The position numbers were made by a program, and so were the translations under genes. This document shows positions 25,645 through 34,488 of a stretch of DNA of 64,000 bases, one piece after another. The stretch is from G963667675 sp965197565 (GTDB lineage Bacteria > Chloroflexota > Dehalococcoidia > Lucifugimonadales > UBA3495). The notes under the pieces are model-generated. The model searched no databases, was not told the DNA's origin, and was given only the letters and a program-made list of their open reading frames with translations. How positions within the stretch are numbered: position 1 is the first letter of the stretch; every line of letters starts with the position of its first letter. The DNA lies in the NCBI GenBank assembly GCA_965197565.1, contig CBDANK010000004.1, positions 248,001 through 312,000 on the forward strand, given 5' to 3'.

Positions 25645-25776
25645 GGTCAGGTGACTCCTTTTCCCAAATATTCCGTTTCGACTTCAGGGGTCTTGTTTTC
25701 TAACCAAACGCAAAATCGTCTGATCGTTACTGGCCGGGAGTAGGGCCGTATTACTAATGAAAACACCCATCCCGCC

Positions 25777-25796
25777 ATTCCCGCCCAGGCGGGAAT
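25777..25796. repeat. ATTCCCGCC/GGCGGGAAT hairpin
   Basis: Nine-base perfect arms (25777-25785 and 25788-25796) with a two-base loop, downstream of the minus-strand Rieske gene. The same stem recurs near 50871-50891. It may double as a weak terminator. Confidence 0.55.
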
Positions 25797-25850
25797 CTAC
25801 TGCGACCTTCATTTTGATATTTGAAGGACGGCTTGCTTGGGAGAGGCGGA

Positions 25851-27017
25851 TCAGGCCTCGCCTAGATGCCGCAGCACCCACTGATTGAACTGGTGGGGTT
25901 TGCTCTCTTGGGGCACGAAAACACTGTATTCATGGACCCGGCTGCCGCTCATCAGCCCGGCTTGTTGCCACTCCACGTTCTGAGCATCCTGGAAGTTGGT
26001 GATCTGCCAAAGCTCGTAGGCCCTCTTGGCGTCCCAATCGGGCAGTTCCATGGTCGAGGGCTCGAAGAGGTAGTCCCAGACCACCTCAATCGTGGTCGGG
26101 CTGGTCGGCCGAAACCTCTGGGAATGAACGTAGTCCGGAAACGCCTGCAGGAAAAAATTCAGGCGTATGGGGTCGCTGCCAAAGGTGTCCTGGCCTTTGG
26201 GCCCCTGGCGTTCCACCTCGTTCAAGTGCTCGAACACCGGGCCGCTCAGTTGGCCGTCCATGGTCCAAGTTACACATCCGGGCGCCAGGGCGGCGTACTG
26301 TGGTTCGGTCCATTTCTCCGGTTCAAGCTCCGAAAGAGTCACGCCCTTGTTAAACACAGGGACGATGCGTTTTAACTCCGGATGGACGCCGGGGCAATGG
26401 AAGCACTCGTAGAAGTTCTCATGCCATAGCTTCCAGTTGGCTTTGATCTCTTGGACCCACCGGAAGCCGATCCTCGCATCCTCCAAGCGCCAGCTTGCCA
26501 GTGATTCCGGCAAAGGCCAAAGGTAGTCTTCAAGAGGCTCGGCATCACGGCCAGCCAGGTTTATGAACACAAAACCGCCCCACTCGTCAATCACAACCTC
26601 ATACAGGGAGTAGTCAGCCATGTCGAAGTCGGTTGACTCCAACTGATAAGGCGTCGCCGCCAGCTTGCCGTCCAAGGAGTAAGTCCAAGCATGATAAGGG
26701 CAAACAATGGAGTGGCTCTTGAATCGGCCCTTCTCGCTGGTGCACAGGACCGAGCCCCGGTGCCTACAAGTATTGTGGAAGGCGCGCAGGGCGCCCTCCC
26801 GGTCTCGAGTGACCACCACGCTCTGGTCTCCGATGGACACAACCAGGAAGTCCCCCGACTTGGCGATCTCTTCGGCCCGGCACACGTTGATCCACATCCG
26901 GTACCAGAAAACCTCCAGTTCCCTTTTGTGGTGGCCAGGATCGTAGTGATAGCGGTTGGGTATGCTCTTTTCGGTTTTCTTAAGGCGCAGCGAAGTTGTA
27001 GCTTGAGAGTCCTGCAT
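25851..27017 (-). CDS. Rieske non-heme iron oxygenase, alpha subunit
   Basis: A 388-residue aromatic-ring-hydroxylating oxygenase-type alpha subunit that uses a Rieske cluster and a mononuclear iron to hydroxylate or demethylate. Rieske ligands are C84-R-H86 in NTCRHRGS and C106/H109 in VCPYHAWTYSLDG. The catalytic-domain motif NFYECFHCPGVHPEL gives iron ligands H207 and H212, and E204 is the electron-bridge acid. No beta subunit or reductase gene lies beside it. It is the gene upstream of the lactonase pair (206 bp gap) and downstream of nothing in the same message. Substrate cannot be told. Confidence 0.92.
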   Translation of the reverse strand: MQDSQATTSLRLKKTEKSIPNRYHYDPGHHKRELEVFWYRMWINVCRAEEIAKSGDFLVVSIGDQSVVVTRDREGALRAFHNTCRHRGSVLCTSEKGRFKSHSIVCPYHAWTYSLDGKLAATPYQLESTDFDMADYSLYEVVIDEWGGFVFINLAGRDAEPLEDYLWPLPESLASWRLEDARIGFRWVQEIKANWKLWHENFYECFHCPGVHPELKRIVPVFNKGVTLSELEPEKWTEPQYAALAPGCVTWTMDGQLSGPVFEHLNEVERQGPKGQDTFGSDPIRLNFFLQAFPDYVHSQRFRPTSPTTIEVVWDYLFEPSTMELPDWDAKRAYELWQITNFQDAQNVEWQQAGLMSGSRVHEYSVFVPQESKPHQFNQWVLRHLGEA

Positions 27018-27101
27018 ATCGGCACTTCTTGAGCGAGATGTATTAAGACTCAGGTAGGATACCAGTCCCTGTCTGATTAGGCGTCAAAGGGCTAGTTCAG
27101 G

Positions 27102-28214
27102 CTACTTGAAGTCGGGCATTACTTTTTCGGCGAACAAGCGCAACATGCCCTCGAGTTCATCGTATGACGGACCGCCGGGGTCCAAGTAACCGATGACGTG
27201 GGTGACGTGCTGGGATTCCAGGTCTTTTATGCTTTTCTTGACCTTTTCCGGGCTGCCGATGCAGCTTTCCGATTCGGGCCTTCGTCTTTCCCTCATCTCC
27301 GGGTCGGTCAACGGGTCCTTGACGTATTGCTCGTATCCGCTCAAACGCCCCGCCGACGCCAGTTGGAACGCGGGCCGGCGCAGATATTCATCCAGGTCAG
27401 CGGACCACTGCAACCGGGGCCTTATGAGTTCCAGGGCCTTATCGTCATCGTCAGCTATATACATTGCCCGGACCGCAGCCACGGTTATGTCGTCTTCGGA
27501 CGCGCCCTCGTCCAGCATCCTGGAACGGTACAGCCTGATCAGGTTCTGGTCCGCCTCCGGCGAGGCGGGGAAGAAGGTGCTGCCCACGGTGAGAAGACCC
27601 CAGCGGTTCTTTACCGCTACTTCCACCGATTCGGGGCTGTGGGTCACCGCCATCCAAATGGGCGGGTGGGGCTTTTGCACCGGCTTGGGCGTTACCATAA
27701 CCTCGGGAAAGCTATTAAATTTGCCCTGGTAAGCGAAACGGTCCTCGGTCCACGCTTTGACGGCGATGTCCATGCCCTCGGTCGTCCGGTCCCTGGACTC
27801 GGTCATATCCAAGCCGTAACCGTCAAACTCGTGCTTCTGATAGCCCCGGCCTGCCCCCACGATCAACCGCCCCTGGCTGATTACGTCAACCGTGGCCAGG
27901 TCCTGGGCCATGCGCAGCGGCGAATGGTAGGGGACAATCGTAACGGCCACGCCGATCTTTATCCGACTGGTCTTGGCGGCGACGGCCGCCAGCATACTGT
28001 GGGGCGAACTGATGGTGCCGTGCTCGCTAAAGGCGTGTTCGGTTACCCAGACGGAGTCAAAGCCAAGCTCCTCCGCCAACACGGCGCTTCGCAAAATATC
28101 CTGGTACACTTCGGAATCGGTCCGTTGCACCGGATTGGGATTGACCTTGCTTTCGTCAGCGTATTGCTGGTGAACTTGGGGCCTTTGACCCATAAATAAT
28201 ATCCCGAACTTCAT
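27102..28214 (-). CDS. LLM-class flavin-dependent oxidoreductase
   Basis: A 370-residue luciferase-like TIM-barrel enzyme. ATG 28214 (MKFGILFMGQRPQVH) is preferred because GGAGCGG ends three bases before it; a TTG 21 bases upstream is also in frame. Landmarks are FDSVWVTEHAFSEHG, TSRIKIGVAVTIVPYHSPLRMAQDLATVD, GRLIVGAGRGYQKHEFDGYG and KPHPPIWMAVTHSPESVEVAV. It resembles the alkanal-monooxygenase-like branch that often accompanies Rieske oxygenases and lactonases in Chloroflexota; it lies 84 bp upstream of the Rieske gene on the same strand. Cofactor FMN or F420 not settled. Confidence 0.88.
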   Translation of the reverse strand: MKFGILFMGQRPQVHQQYADESKVNPNPVQRTDSEVYQDILRSAVLAEELGFDSVWVTEHAFSEHGTISSPHSMLAAVAAKTSRIKIGVAVTIVPYHSPLRMAQDLATVDVISQGRLIVGAGRGYQKHEFDGYGLDMTESRDRTTEGMDIAVKAWTEDRFAYQGKFNSFPEVMVTPKPVQKPHPPIWMAVTHSPESVEVAVKNRWGLLTVGSTFFPASPEADQNLIRLYRSRMLDEGASEDDITVAAVRAMYIADDDDKALELIRPRLQWSADLDEYLRRPAFQLASAGRLSGYEQYVKDPLTDPEMRERRRPESESCIGSPEKVKKSIKDLESQHVTHVIGYLDPGGPSYDELEGMLRLFAEKVMPDFK

Positions 28215-28371
28215 AGTCCGCTCCAATTCCTCCAATTTCCCAGCCCATAGCTGGGCATAGTCCTTGAAATCTTTTCAACCACCGCGGAGGACTCAAGACC
28301 GCGGAAGTATAAGAAGTCCGCCCGATTTCCTAGACGGTCTCCGCGTCCTGCGAAGCGCAACCTAGAAGCAA

Positions 28372-28842
28372 TTAGCCGGCCCCTTGGATTTTGGCGTAGG
28401 TCGCTCGCATGGACTTGCCCGAATCGGTCTCCACTTCCGAGAACCAGCGCAAAAGCGACCGGGTCAGCGGGTCCACCGTCTCGTCGTCCATAGCGGCGTC
28501 GAAACGCTCTCGCAACGTGGGCTTTGGCAGGCTTTCTTGAATCTCATCCAAAGCCTTGATCTTCTCGCTGTCGGGCATGTCGGAAGTCGCTATCCGCATT
28601 CGCTCGCCATAATCGAGGGGCACTTCCCGGCGCAACTCAAAGCCAAGCTCCTCGATGCGGCGCTTGAAAATATGATAGTGGCTGGTCTCCCGGGCGGCCA
28701 CCATATCGAGGCACTTTTTCAGGTCGGCGTCCTGGGTCTTATCCGACCAAGCCCGAATCCAAACGCCGGCCCGTTCCTCTTGAAGGCTAATGGCGTTGAG
28801 GAGGTCTAGGTACTCCGGTTTCTGGACTTCAGTCTGTGCCAT
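28372..28842 (-). CDS. Ferritin-like-domain protein
   Basis: A 156-residue four-helix protein. ATG 28842 (MAQTEVQKPEY) is chosen because AAGGAGATAGAC precedes it; an upstream in-frame ATG at 28857 lies within that site. Metal-ligand-like pairs are visible in LQEERAGVWIRAW and ARETSHYHIFKRRIEE (E..H spacing of rubrerythrin-like helices), but the second half is less regular. It could be a diiron oxidase or an iron-handling protein near the flavin enzymes. Not related by sequence to bacterioferritin proper. Confidence 0.7.
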   Translation of the reverse strand: MAQTEVQKPEYLDLLNAISLQEERAGVWIRAWSDKTQDADLKKCLDMVAARETSHYHIFKRRIEELGFELRREVPLDYGERMRIATSDMPDSEKIKALDEIQESLPKPTLRERFDAAMDDETVDPLTRSLLRWFSEVETDSGKSMRATYAKIQGAG

Positions 28843-28987
28843 GTCTATCTCCTTCATGTTAAGTTTCAGATGGGTCTATAGGCGACGATACTCTAATCCC
28901 AGTCAAGATACACGAGTTAAAGCCTTGGGGCAAGACTTGACGCACCGGTTTGGACGAGGCGGGGAAACCCGGCCTCACAGCAGTCCC

Positions 28988-31228
28988 CTAAGTTCCCCAA
29001 TTGGGCCTGCTATCGTCCGCAGGGTTATTAGTAAGCTTAATGAGGCCCGATCCATCGGCCTTTATCACGTAGATTTCGTAGTTGCCGTCCCTGTTGGAGG
29101 AGAAGGCTATCTTCGTTCCGTCCGGCGACCAGGCTGGGTTAACGTCGTCGGCCGGGTGATTGGTCAGCCGGGTTTGATTACTACCGCCGGAATCCATGAC
29201 GTATATCTCGGCATTGCCGTCCCTGGTCGTATGAAAAGCGACCCGGCTCCCCTTGGGGGACCAGCTTGGGGCGGCGTCGCGGCCCGGGTTATTAGTGAGA
29301 TTGGTCTGGTTGCTGCCGTCGGCGTTCATAACGTAAATTTCGTCATTCCCGTCTCTGGAAGACCTGAAAGCGATTCTGGCCCCGTCGGGAGACCAAGCAG
29401 GACCAGCGTCCAACGAGGAGCTATTAGTCAAGTTAGTCTGATTACTTCCGTCGGAGTTCATCACGTAAACTTCCCTGTAGTCCTTTCTTTTCGTTTCGAA
29501 GGCGATCTTACCGCCCGCAGGGGACCAAGCGGGATGCCGGTCATCAGCCGGGTTGTTGGTAAGATTGGCTTGGTTGGAACCTGAAGAGGTCATAACATAT
29601 ATTTCAGAGTTTCCGTCCCGGTTGGAAGTGAAAGCCAATGTTGCTCCATCGACCATCCAAGCGGGAGCGAAATCAGCGGCTGGATTGCTGGTCAAACGGG
29701 TCTGGCTGCTGCCGTCGGCGTTCATAACGTAAATTTCGTCATTGCCATCCCTATTTGAGTGAAAAGCAATCCGCCCGCCAACCGGCCTCTGCGGCAGGAT
29801 GGCGGTAGGCGCCGGCGTGGCCGTAGGGCCTACTGCTTTCTGCGCTTCCAACCGCGGCAGGGGGGTGGGTGTCGGCGCCGGTTGCCGCGACGGGACAATC
29901 ATCACTGAGACGTTTTGGGGTCCGGACATGAGGACTGTCCCCCGGTGTCCGTCCTCGGTTGTCACGCCGCTCCAGGACACTAGGGCCCGTATACCGCCCG
30001 TATCCGCCGCCAGCGTCAGTTCTGTGTTGCGGAGGTAGGTCCCGTCGGCATCCGGCGGCTGGCTCAACACGATGGTCCCGTTGCCCACGGGAAAAACGCT
30101 CTGCCCCGGCCTGACGGCGAATCCGTTGATGCGCAGTTGGTAGTGGGGCTGCGGCGTCGGCGTAGCGGTTGGCGGAGGTATAGGCGTCGGGGTGGGACCG
30201 ATGCAGAAGCCCACCAGCAACAGGTCCCGGTGCATAGTAACCGTAACGGAATTGCTGTACGGGGACGCTTCCTCGGGAACATCGCCAATCCATCTTACAA
30301 AACCAAGGCGGCACTGTGCCGTAACCGCTACCACAGCGCCGCTGGGATAACGCCCGTCATCCGACTCTGGGACCGCTTCGACATTACCCCAAGCCTCGGG
30401 TCTTATCGCCGCCTCCAACAGAAATTCAATCACCGGCACGGCGGTCGGCGCTTGGGTTGGCGCGGGAGTAGGAGCCGGCACAGGCGTCTGGGTTGGCGTG
30501 GGCGTAGGAACCGGCACAGGTGTCTGGGTCGGTGCGAGCGTCGGGGATAGCGTGGACGTAGGTGTTGGCATAGGCGCGGGCGTGGGAGTTAGCGTGGGTT
30601 TTGGCACAGCTTTAGGGGTGGGCGACGGCCCCGGAGCGGCGGTGGCGGTGGGTGTTGCTCTTGGTTTGGGAGCCGGCGTCTCCGCCGCAGTCCCGGCGGC
30701 CGGCTGTTTCACTGTCAAAGCGAAGACGCTCAAGCTGTCCACTTGGGCCTGGGCTGTCTCTTCGACAAAGTCTACCTGGGTCGCTAAGGCCCTCCAACCG
30801 CCGGTCTCTTGATAGTGCTGAATGACCAGGTTCTCCCGCTGTCCTCGGGCCAGAGCGATGTCCGCGCGGCTAAGTTTGATTCGGACCGTAATCGGTTTGG
30901 AAAAGGCGAAGCCAATGGGCTCGCCCTCAAGGTCCGGAACGGCTGAAAGGTCGAAGTAGCTGGAGGCCGCGTATCCTTGGGGCAGCGGCGGAATTTGGCC
31001 GGCGGACACCGCTGAGAACCGCAGTCCCAAGGGCCGCTCCACCGCCCCCTTGGGAACGATTACTACAACATCTCCATTAGGCGATTCCAGTACGGTTGCC
31101 GTATTGGGATGCAACAGCGCCCGCGTTCCCACCACCGTTACTGTCGATGGCGGGGCTTGGCCTGTTAAGACTCCGGAAGCCAGAAGACCGGCAACAACAG
31201 CGGCGGCGAGCGCCGCCATCGCGGTCAA
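28988..31228 (-). CDS. Exported ZU5/PD40 beta-propeller protein
   Basis: A 746-residue cell-envelope protein. Order from the N-terminus: hydrophobic anchor (MAALAAAVVAGLLASG), a ZU5-like domain (about 40-175), a long Thr-Pro-rich linker (about 180-255), a divergent InlB-repeat-like domain (PSGAVVAVTAQC, VTVTMHRD), a second short Pro-rich stretch, another beta domain and a C-terminal six-unit PD40/TolB-like propeller with repeated SNRDGNDEIYVMNADGS-type units. The start is uncertain: TTG 31228 or ATG 31219 lack ribosome sites, whereas ATG 31372, 11 bp after the DUF1989 stop, has AGAAGGGA but meets an in-frame TAG at 31306-31304. In-frame sequence between that TAG and 31228 (FRRILGRLLDKPRPW) looks like a real cytoplasmic N-terminus. 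Ligand unknown. Confidence 0.82.
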   Translation of the reverse strand: MTAMAALAAAVVAGLLASGVLTGQAPPSTVTVVGTRALLHPNTATVLESPNGDVVVIVPKGAVERPLGLRFSAVSAGQIPPLPQGYAASSYFDLSAVPDLEGEPIGFAFSKPITVRIKLSRADIALARGQRENLVIQHYQETGGWRALATQVDFVEETAQAQVDSLSVFALTVKQPAAGTAAETPAPKPRATPTATAAPGPSPTPKAVPKPTLTPTPAPMPTPTSTLSPTLAPTQTPVPVPTPTPTQTPVPAPTPAPTQAPTAVPVIEFLLEAAIRPEAWGNVEAVPESDDGRYPSGAVVAVTAQCRLGFVRWIGDVPEEASPYSNSVTVTMHRDLLLVGFCIGPTPTPIPPPTATPTPQPHYQLRINGFAVRPGQSVFPVGNGTIVLSQPPDADGTYLRNTELTLAADTGGIRALVSWSGVTTEDGHRGTVLMSGPQNVSVMIVPSRQPAPTPTPLPRLEAQKAVGPTATPAPTAILPQRPVGGRIAFHSNRDGNDEIYVMNADGSSQTRLTSNPAADFAPAWMVDGATLAFTSNRDGNSEIYVMTSSGSNQANLTNNPADDRHPAWSPAGGKIAFETKRKDYREVYVMNSDGSNQTNLTNSSSLDAGPAWSPDGARIAFRSSRDGNDEIYVMNADGSNQTNLTNNPGRDAAPSWSPKGSRVAFHTTRDGNAEIYVMDSGGSNQTRLTNHPADDVNPAWSPDGTKIAFSSNRDGNYEIYVIKADGSGLIKLTNNPADDSRPNWGT

Positions 31229-31382
31229 GGCTGCCGCGGCGACCCAGGGCCGCGGTTTATCTAGCAGCCGGCCAAGTATCCGCCGAAACCCAATCGGTCC
31301 TGTCTATACGCTTGGCGTGAGTTGTGGAACCGGTATTCGATATGGGTATCGAGGAGTATCAAAAAGGCTCATTCCCTTCTTC

Positions 31383-32000
31383 TTATTCCAGTATCTTGAC
31401 TCCCAGGGGTTTGGCGCGGTGGTCGTTGGTAACAGTATCCGAAGGACAGGCTGAGATGGCCGCCAAGATGTCCATCTCAGCTAGGAGGTCGATGTAGTCT
31501 CCATTCAAGGCCGTCGGCGGTCTGATGTCGAAGCCGCCGGCATTATCCAACTCCGCGTTCAGAAACACGTTGAAGCAGTCTCCGACATCGTCGCCGGTTA
31601 TTCCATAGGGAGCCAAGGCTTCCTCCAAGTTCTGCTGGCAGCTCCGGTCCTGGTCGCTCCGGCCCCTCATGTCCCACATCCTACGGCTGCAACGCACCCC
31701 GTTATTGCCCCAATGGTTCTTGACCGTGTCCTCCAGCACCGTAAGCATCACGTTCTCCCGGGGCGGCTTTGAGTAGAAGTGCTTGTAACTCTTGGCGGTG
31801 CCCGTTCCCATAAAACTGTTGAGGGCCCAGGTCTGGCCTACGTGGTACCACTCCTTGTAGTCATGCGCGTTGTAGAAGACGCAATCACCGACCTGCTTTT
31901 CCTCCACTTGGTAGATGCGCAGCACCTGTCCTTTCTTGACTTCGAAGGCCATACCATACCTTGCGGGGATCACCGAATCCTGTATTACCCTGCGTGTCAT
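31383..32000 (-). CDS. DUF1989 (urea-carboxylase-associated) protein
   Basis: An intact 205-residue member of DUF1989, a cupin-like family found beside urea carboxylase and amidohydrolases. It has the N-terminal DSVIPARYGMAFEVKKGQ strand, the metal-like GDCVFYNAHDYKEW and CFNVFLNAELDNAG, and the conserved end DYIDLLAEMDILAAISACPS and PLGVKILE. AAAGGAGG precedes the ATG. It is the gene upstream of the PD40 protein (about 11 bp to that gene's likely original start). The copy at 7723-8103 is half of a paralogue. Confidence 0.85.
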   Translation of the reverse strand: MTRRVIQDSVIPARYGMAFEVKKGQVLRIYQVEEKQVGDCVFYNAHDYKEWYHVGQTWALNSFMGTGTAKSYKHFYSKPPRENVMLTVLEDTVKNHWGNNGVRCSRRMWDMRGRSDQDRSCQQNLEEALAPYGITGDDVGDCFNVFLNAELDNAGGFDIRPPTALNGDYIDLLAEMDILAAISACPSDTVTNDHRAKPLGVKILE

Positions 32001-32044
32001 GCCAGTCCTCCTTTGGGAACTTCGGGCCTATTTCGAGAGGGATA

Positions 32045-32126
32045 CGAAAATCCCCCTTAGCCCCCCTTTACGAAAGGGGGAGATAGACGAATCCCCCCTT
32101 TGAAAAGGGGGTTAGGGGGATTTTCG
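32045..32126. repeat. Long C/G-tract inverted repeat
   Basis: Arms CGAAAATCCCCCTTAGCCCC (from 32045) and its complement ending 32126, over about 24 pairs, around a second smaller stem CCCCCTTTACGAAAGGGGG. The same stem vocabulary recurs at 35740-35763. It sits between the hydantoinase stop (32137) and the DUF1989 start. Confidence 0.6.
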
Positions 32127-32136
32127 CGCCCGCCAA

Positions 32137-33573
32137 TCAGCAGGCCGGTCTAGCCAGGACGCTGGGAGCGACTTTTCTTTGAAGCCACCGTCCGTCGCTC
32201 GAGCTTCCCGCCAGTTTCCCGTCTTCAACGATGACTTGGCCCCGCAGAATTGTCATGATCGGATAGCCGTGGCACTCGAAGCCCTCCCAAATGGAGTAGT
32301 CGGAGTCGGCGTGCAGGTCGTCGAGGGTCAGCTTCTTATTTAGATCGGGGTCAAAGAGCACGATGTCGGCGTCGCTGCCCACGGCGATGGCCCCCTTCTG
32401 CGGATACATTCCCAGTATCTTGGCCGCGTTGGTGGCGGTGATGGCCGCGAACCGCTCCAGGGATATGCGGCCGGTGGACACCAGCTTGGTGTAAGTAACC
32501 GGCATACGGGTCTCGATGCCGTTATGGCCTCCGCATACTGTCTCTATGGTATTGCCCGACAGCTTTACGTCTTTGTAGGTGGTGTACTCGTCGGTGGCGG
32601 TGGCGCACATTGGCCCATCCACCAGTCCTTGTTGAAGGGAGTCACGGTCTTCGGCGAATTTGATGGCCGGGTAGGTGTGGATGGCCGTACCCCCCGGTTT
32701 CTTGTAGTCGTCGGCGGTAAATTCCAGGTAATTATGCAGGGCTTCCCCGTAAACGGGCAATTGCTGGCTCCGGGCTTCCGCCACAGCCCTCACTCCCTCT
32801 TTGGCCGTGGTGTGGACGAAGTAGACTCCCGTCTCGGTGTGCTGGGCCAAGCGAATGATCTTACGGAAGGCTATGTCCTCTGAGATGTTATTGTGCGCCA
32901 AGTGAAGATTGTACCCCTGGTCTCTTCCCTCCCGTTTGAGCTTCCGTTCCATGTAGGTCACGATGTCGTCTTCTTCGGCGTGGACCGCCATGATTCCGCC
33001 GTTTTGGGCTACTTGTTGGAATATTTCCCATAGATGCCCGTAGGGGCAGCGAGCACCAAAGGTAGTAAATATCTTGAAGCTGGCCACCCCGGCCTGGATG
33101 GCCTCGCCGATCTCGCCCATGGTGGCCGGCGGGACCTCGCCAGCCAGGATGAAGTGGAAAGCGAAGTCGGTGTAGGAATGGCCGGCGAAAGCATCGCGGC
33201 GTTCTTCCACTTGCTGCATTATGGGGTCGGCAGAGGGAGCATCGCCACGAGAAATGGGCAAATTCCCGGCGAAATCGACAAAGGTGGTCACACCGCCAAA
33301 GGCCGCGGCCCGACTGGCCGCCTCGGGAGGCTGGGTAATTACCTCGGAGCGGCCGGCCCAAGCCTTGGGCACCGGTATCCCAATGTGGGTGTGGGGCTCT
33401 ATGCCTCCCGGCAACACGATCTTTCCGGTGGCGTCAATGGTCCGGCGCGCCTCCACTGGGAAACTTCCGGGGGCGGCCACAAAAGCGATTTGTTCCCCTT
33501 GAACTCCCACGTCCATAATCCCAACACCACCGGGTGTCACTACCCGGCCACCGCGAATAATCAAGTCCAGCAT
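32137..33573 (-). CDS. Dihydropyrimidinase/D-hydantoinase-like amidohydrolase
   Basis: A 478-residue cyclic-imide hydrolase of the D-hydantoinase branch. Metal ligands appear as H61-T-H63 in EPHTHIGIPV, the carbamylated Lys in SFKIFTTFG, His in MAVHAEEDDIV and VYFVHTTAKEG, and the late acid in ATDEYTTYK. The beta-sandwich edges LDLIIRGGRVVTP and DADIVLFDPDLNK are normal. It could open dihydropyrimidines, hydantoins or phenylhydantoin-like rings. Neighbouring DUF1989 and alpha/beta hydrolases on the same strand suggest a degradative cluster, but spacing does not prove one operon. Confidence 0.9.
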   Translation of the reverse strand: MLDLIIRGGRVVTPGGVGIMDVGVQGEQIAFVAAPGSFPVEARRTIDATGKIVLPGGIEPHTHIGIPVPKAWAGRSEVITQPPEAASRAAAFGGVTTFVDFAGNLPISRGDAPSADPIMQQVEERRDAFAGHSYTDFAFHFILAGEVPPATMGEIGEAIQAGVASFKIFTTFGARCPYGHLWEIFQQVAQNGGIMAVHAEEDDIVTYMERKLKREGRDQGYNLHLAHNNISEDIAFRKIIRLAQHTETGVYFVHTTAKEGVRAVAEARSQQLPVYGEALHNYLEFTADDYKKPGGTAIHTYPAIKFAEDRDSLQQGLVDGPMCATATDEYTTYKDVKLSGNTIETVCGGHNGIETRMPVTYTKLVSTGRISLERFAAITATNAAKILGMYPQKGAIAVGSDADIVLFDPDLNKKLTLDDLHADSDYSIWEGFECHGYPIMTILRGQVIVEDGKLAGSSSDGRWLQRKVAPSVLARPAC

Positions 33574-33718
33574 GTTCGGCTCCTTTTGGGCCTTGCTTTG
33601 CCCGCTGCGAAATTTCTTTGATTTCTTCGTTGGATGTACGACTGTTGGATGTACGACTCGGATTGGCTATTTCACGGTCAACCTAACCCCTTGGCCCAGA
33701 CATTCGATTGGGCACCGG

Positions 33719-34423
33719 CTAGACGGGCAGCGGCGCCGCCAATACGGCCGGAATCCAGTCACCCAGCAGCGTCTCCAGTTCTTCCCGGCACTCCTGCAAG
33801 CCGTGCTCCGCTCCATCGTAGAGCACCAACTCCCTGGGCTCCTTAGACATACGGTAGATCTGCACCGCGCAAGAATAGGGTAACCGCGTATCGGCTTTTC
33901 CGTGGACCAGCAACAGAGGGACCGGCGAAAGCCGGCGCACCATCTTGGTGCCGAAGGTCTGGGGAGACAAGGATACTACTCCCTTTACGTGATCGCTGGC
34001 GACACCGGCCGCTATGACCACCGCGCCGCCGAAGGAGTGGCCCACCACAACCACCGGTTCGTGCTCCTTCGATTTAAGATATTCAACGACGGTGACTAGG
34101 TCCAGAACGCACTCCCGCAAATTGTTGGGTTGACGGTAGTCCAAGCGGAGGGAAGTGATTCCTTGATCGCGAAAAGCCTCGGCCAGCCGCACGTAAGTGC
34201 CGGAACCCGGCCCGCCGAAGCCGCCCCCGGCGCCGCATACCCAGACCACCGCTTTGCGGGTGTGTTCCGCTTCATGCAAAATGGCCCGCAGGATTCCCTG
34301 CTTGGTTTGCAACACCAGACCTTGACCCTCCCCTTCGTCGTGCGCCGGCACATTCAGGACCTCTTGAATTTCCAAAAGAGAAGTCACTTGATAGCCTAAG
34401 TTTTGGCTTCCTTGGATGGTCAT
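33719..34423 (-). CDS. Alpha/beta hydrolase (dienelactone-hydrolase-like)
   Basis: A 234-residue alpha/beta hydrolase. VVWVCGAGGGFGGPG forms the oxyanion region, VVVGHSFGGAVV the nucleophile elbow, LLLVHGKADTRLP the acid and GAEHGLQECREE the His. The short lid-less layout and the N-terminal VLQTKQGILRAI beta hairpin resemble dienelactone-hydrolase or acyl-esterase relatives. It precedes another hydrolase (34489-35331) on the same strand, 65 bp apart. Confidence 0.85.
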   Translation of the reverse strand: MTIQGSQNLGYQVTSLLEIQEVLNVPAHDEGEGQGLVLQTKQGILRAILHEAEHTRKAVVWVCGAGGGFGGPGSGTYVRLAEAFRDQGITSLRLDYRQPNNLRECVLDLVTVVEYLKSKEHEPVVVVGHSFGGAVVIAAGVASDHVKGVVSLSPQTFGTKMVRRLSPVPLLLVHGKADTRLPYSCAVQIYRMSKEPRELVLYDGAEHGLQECREELETLLGDWIPAVLAAPLPV

Positions 34424-34488
34424 TTCCTTACCTCAAAAGCCTTGGATGCCGGAAACCGGCGTTGAGTCCGGCAACCAAGAAAAGTCCG

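Noticed and set aside
30420..30700. Repetitive stretch that could be mistaken for a CRISPR array
   Set aside because: It is the coding Thr-Pro linker of the PD40 protein; no spacer/repeat periodicity of about 60 bp.
28384..31060. Plus-strand frames opposite the ferritin-like and PD40 genes, including a Val-Gly-rich one near 30498-30812
   Set aside because: They are antisense readings of a Thr-Pro linker and repeats; composition is an artefact.
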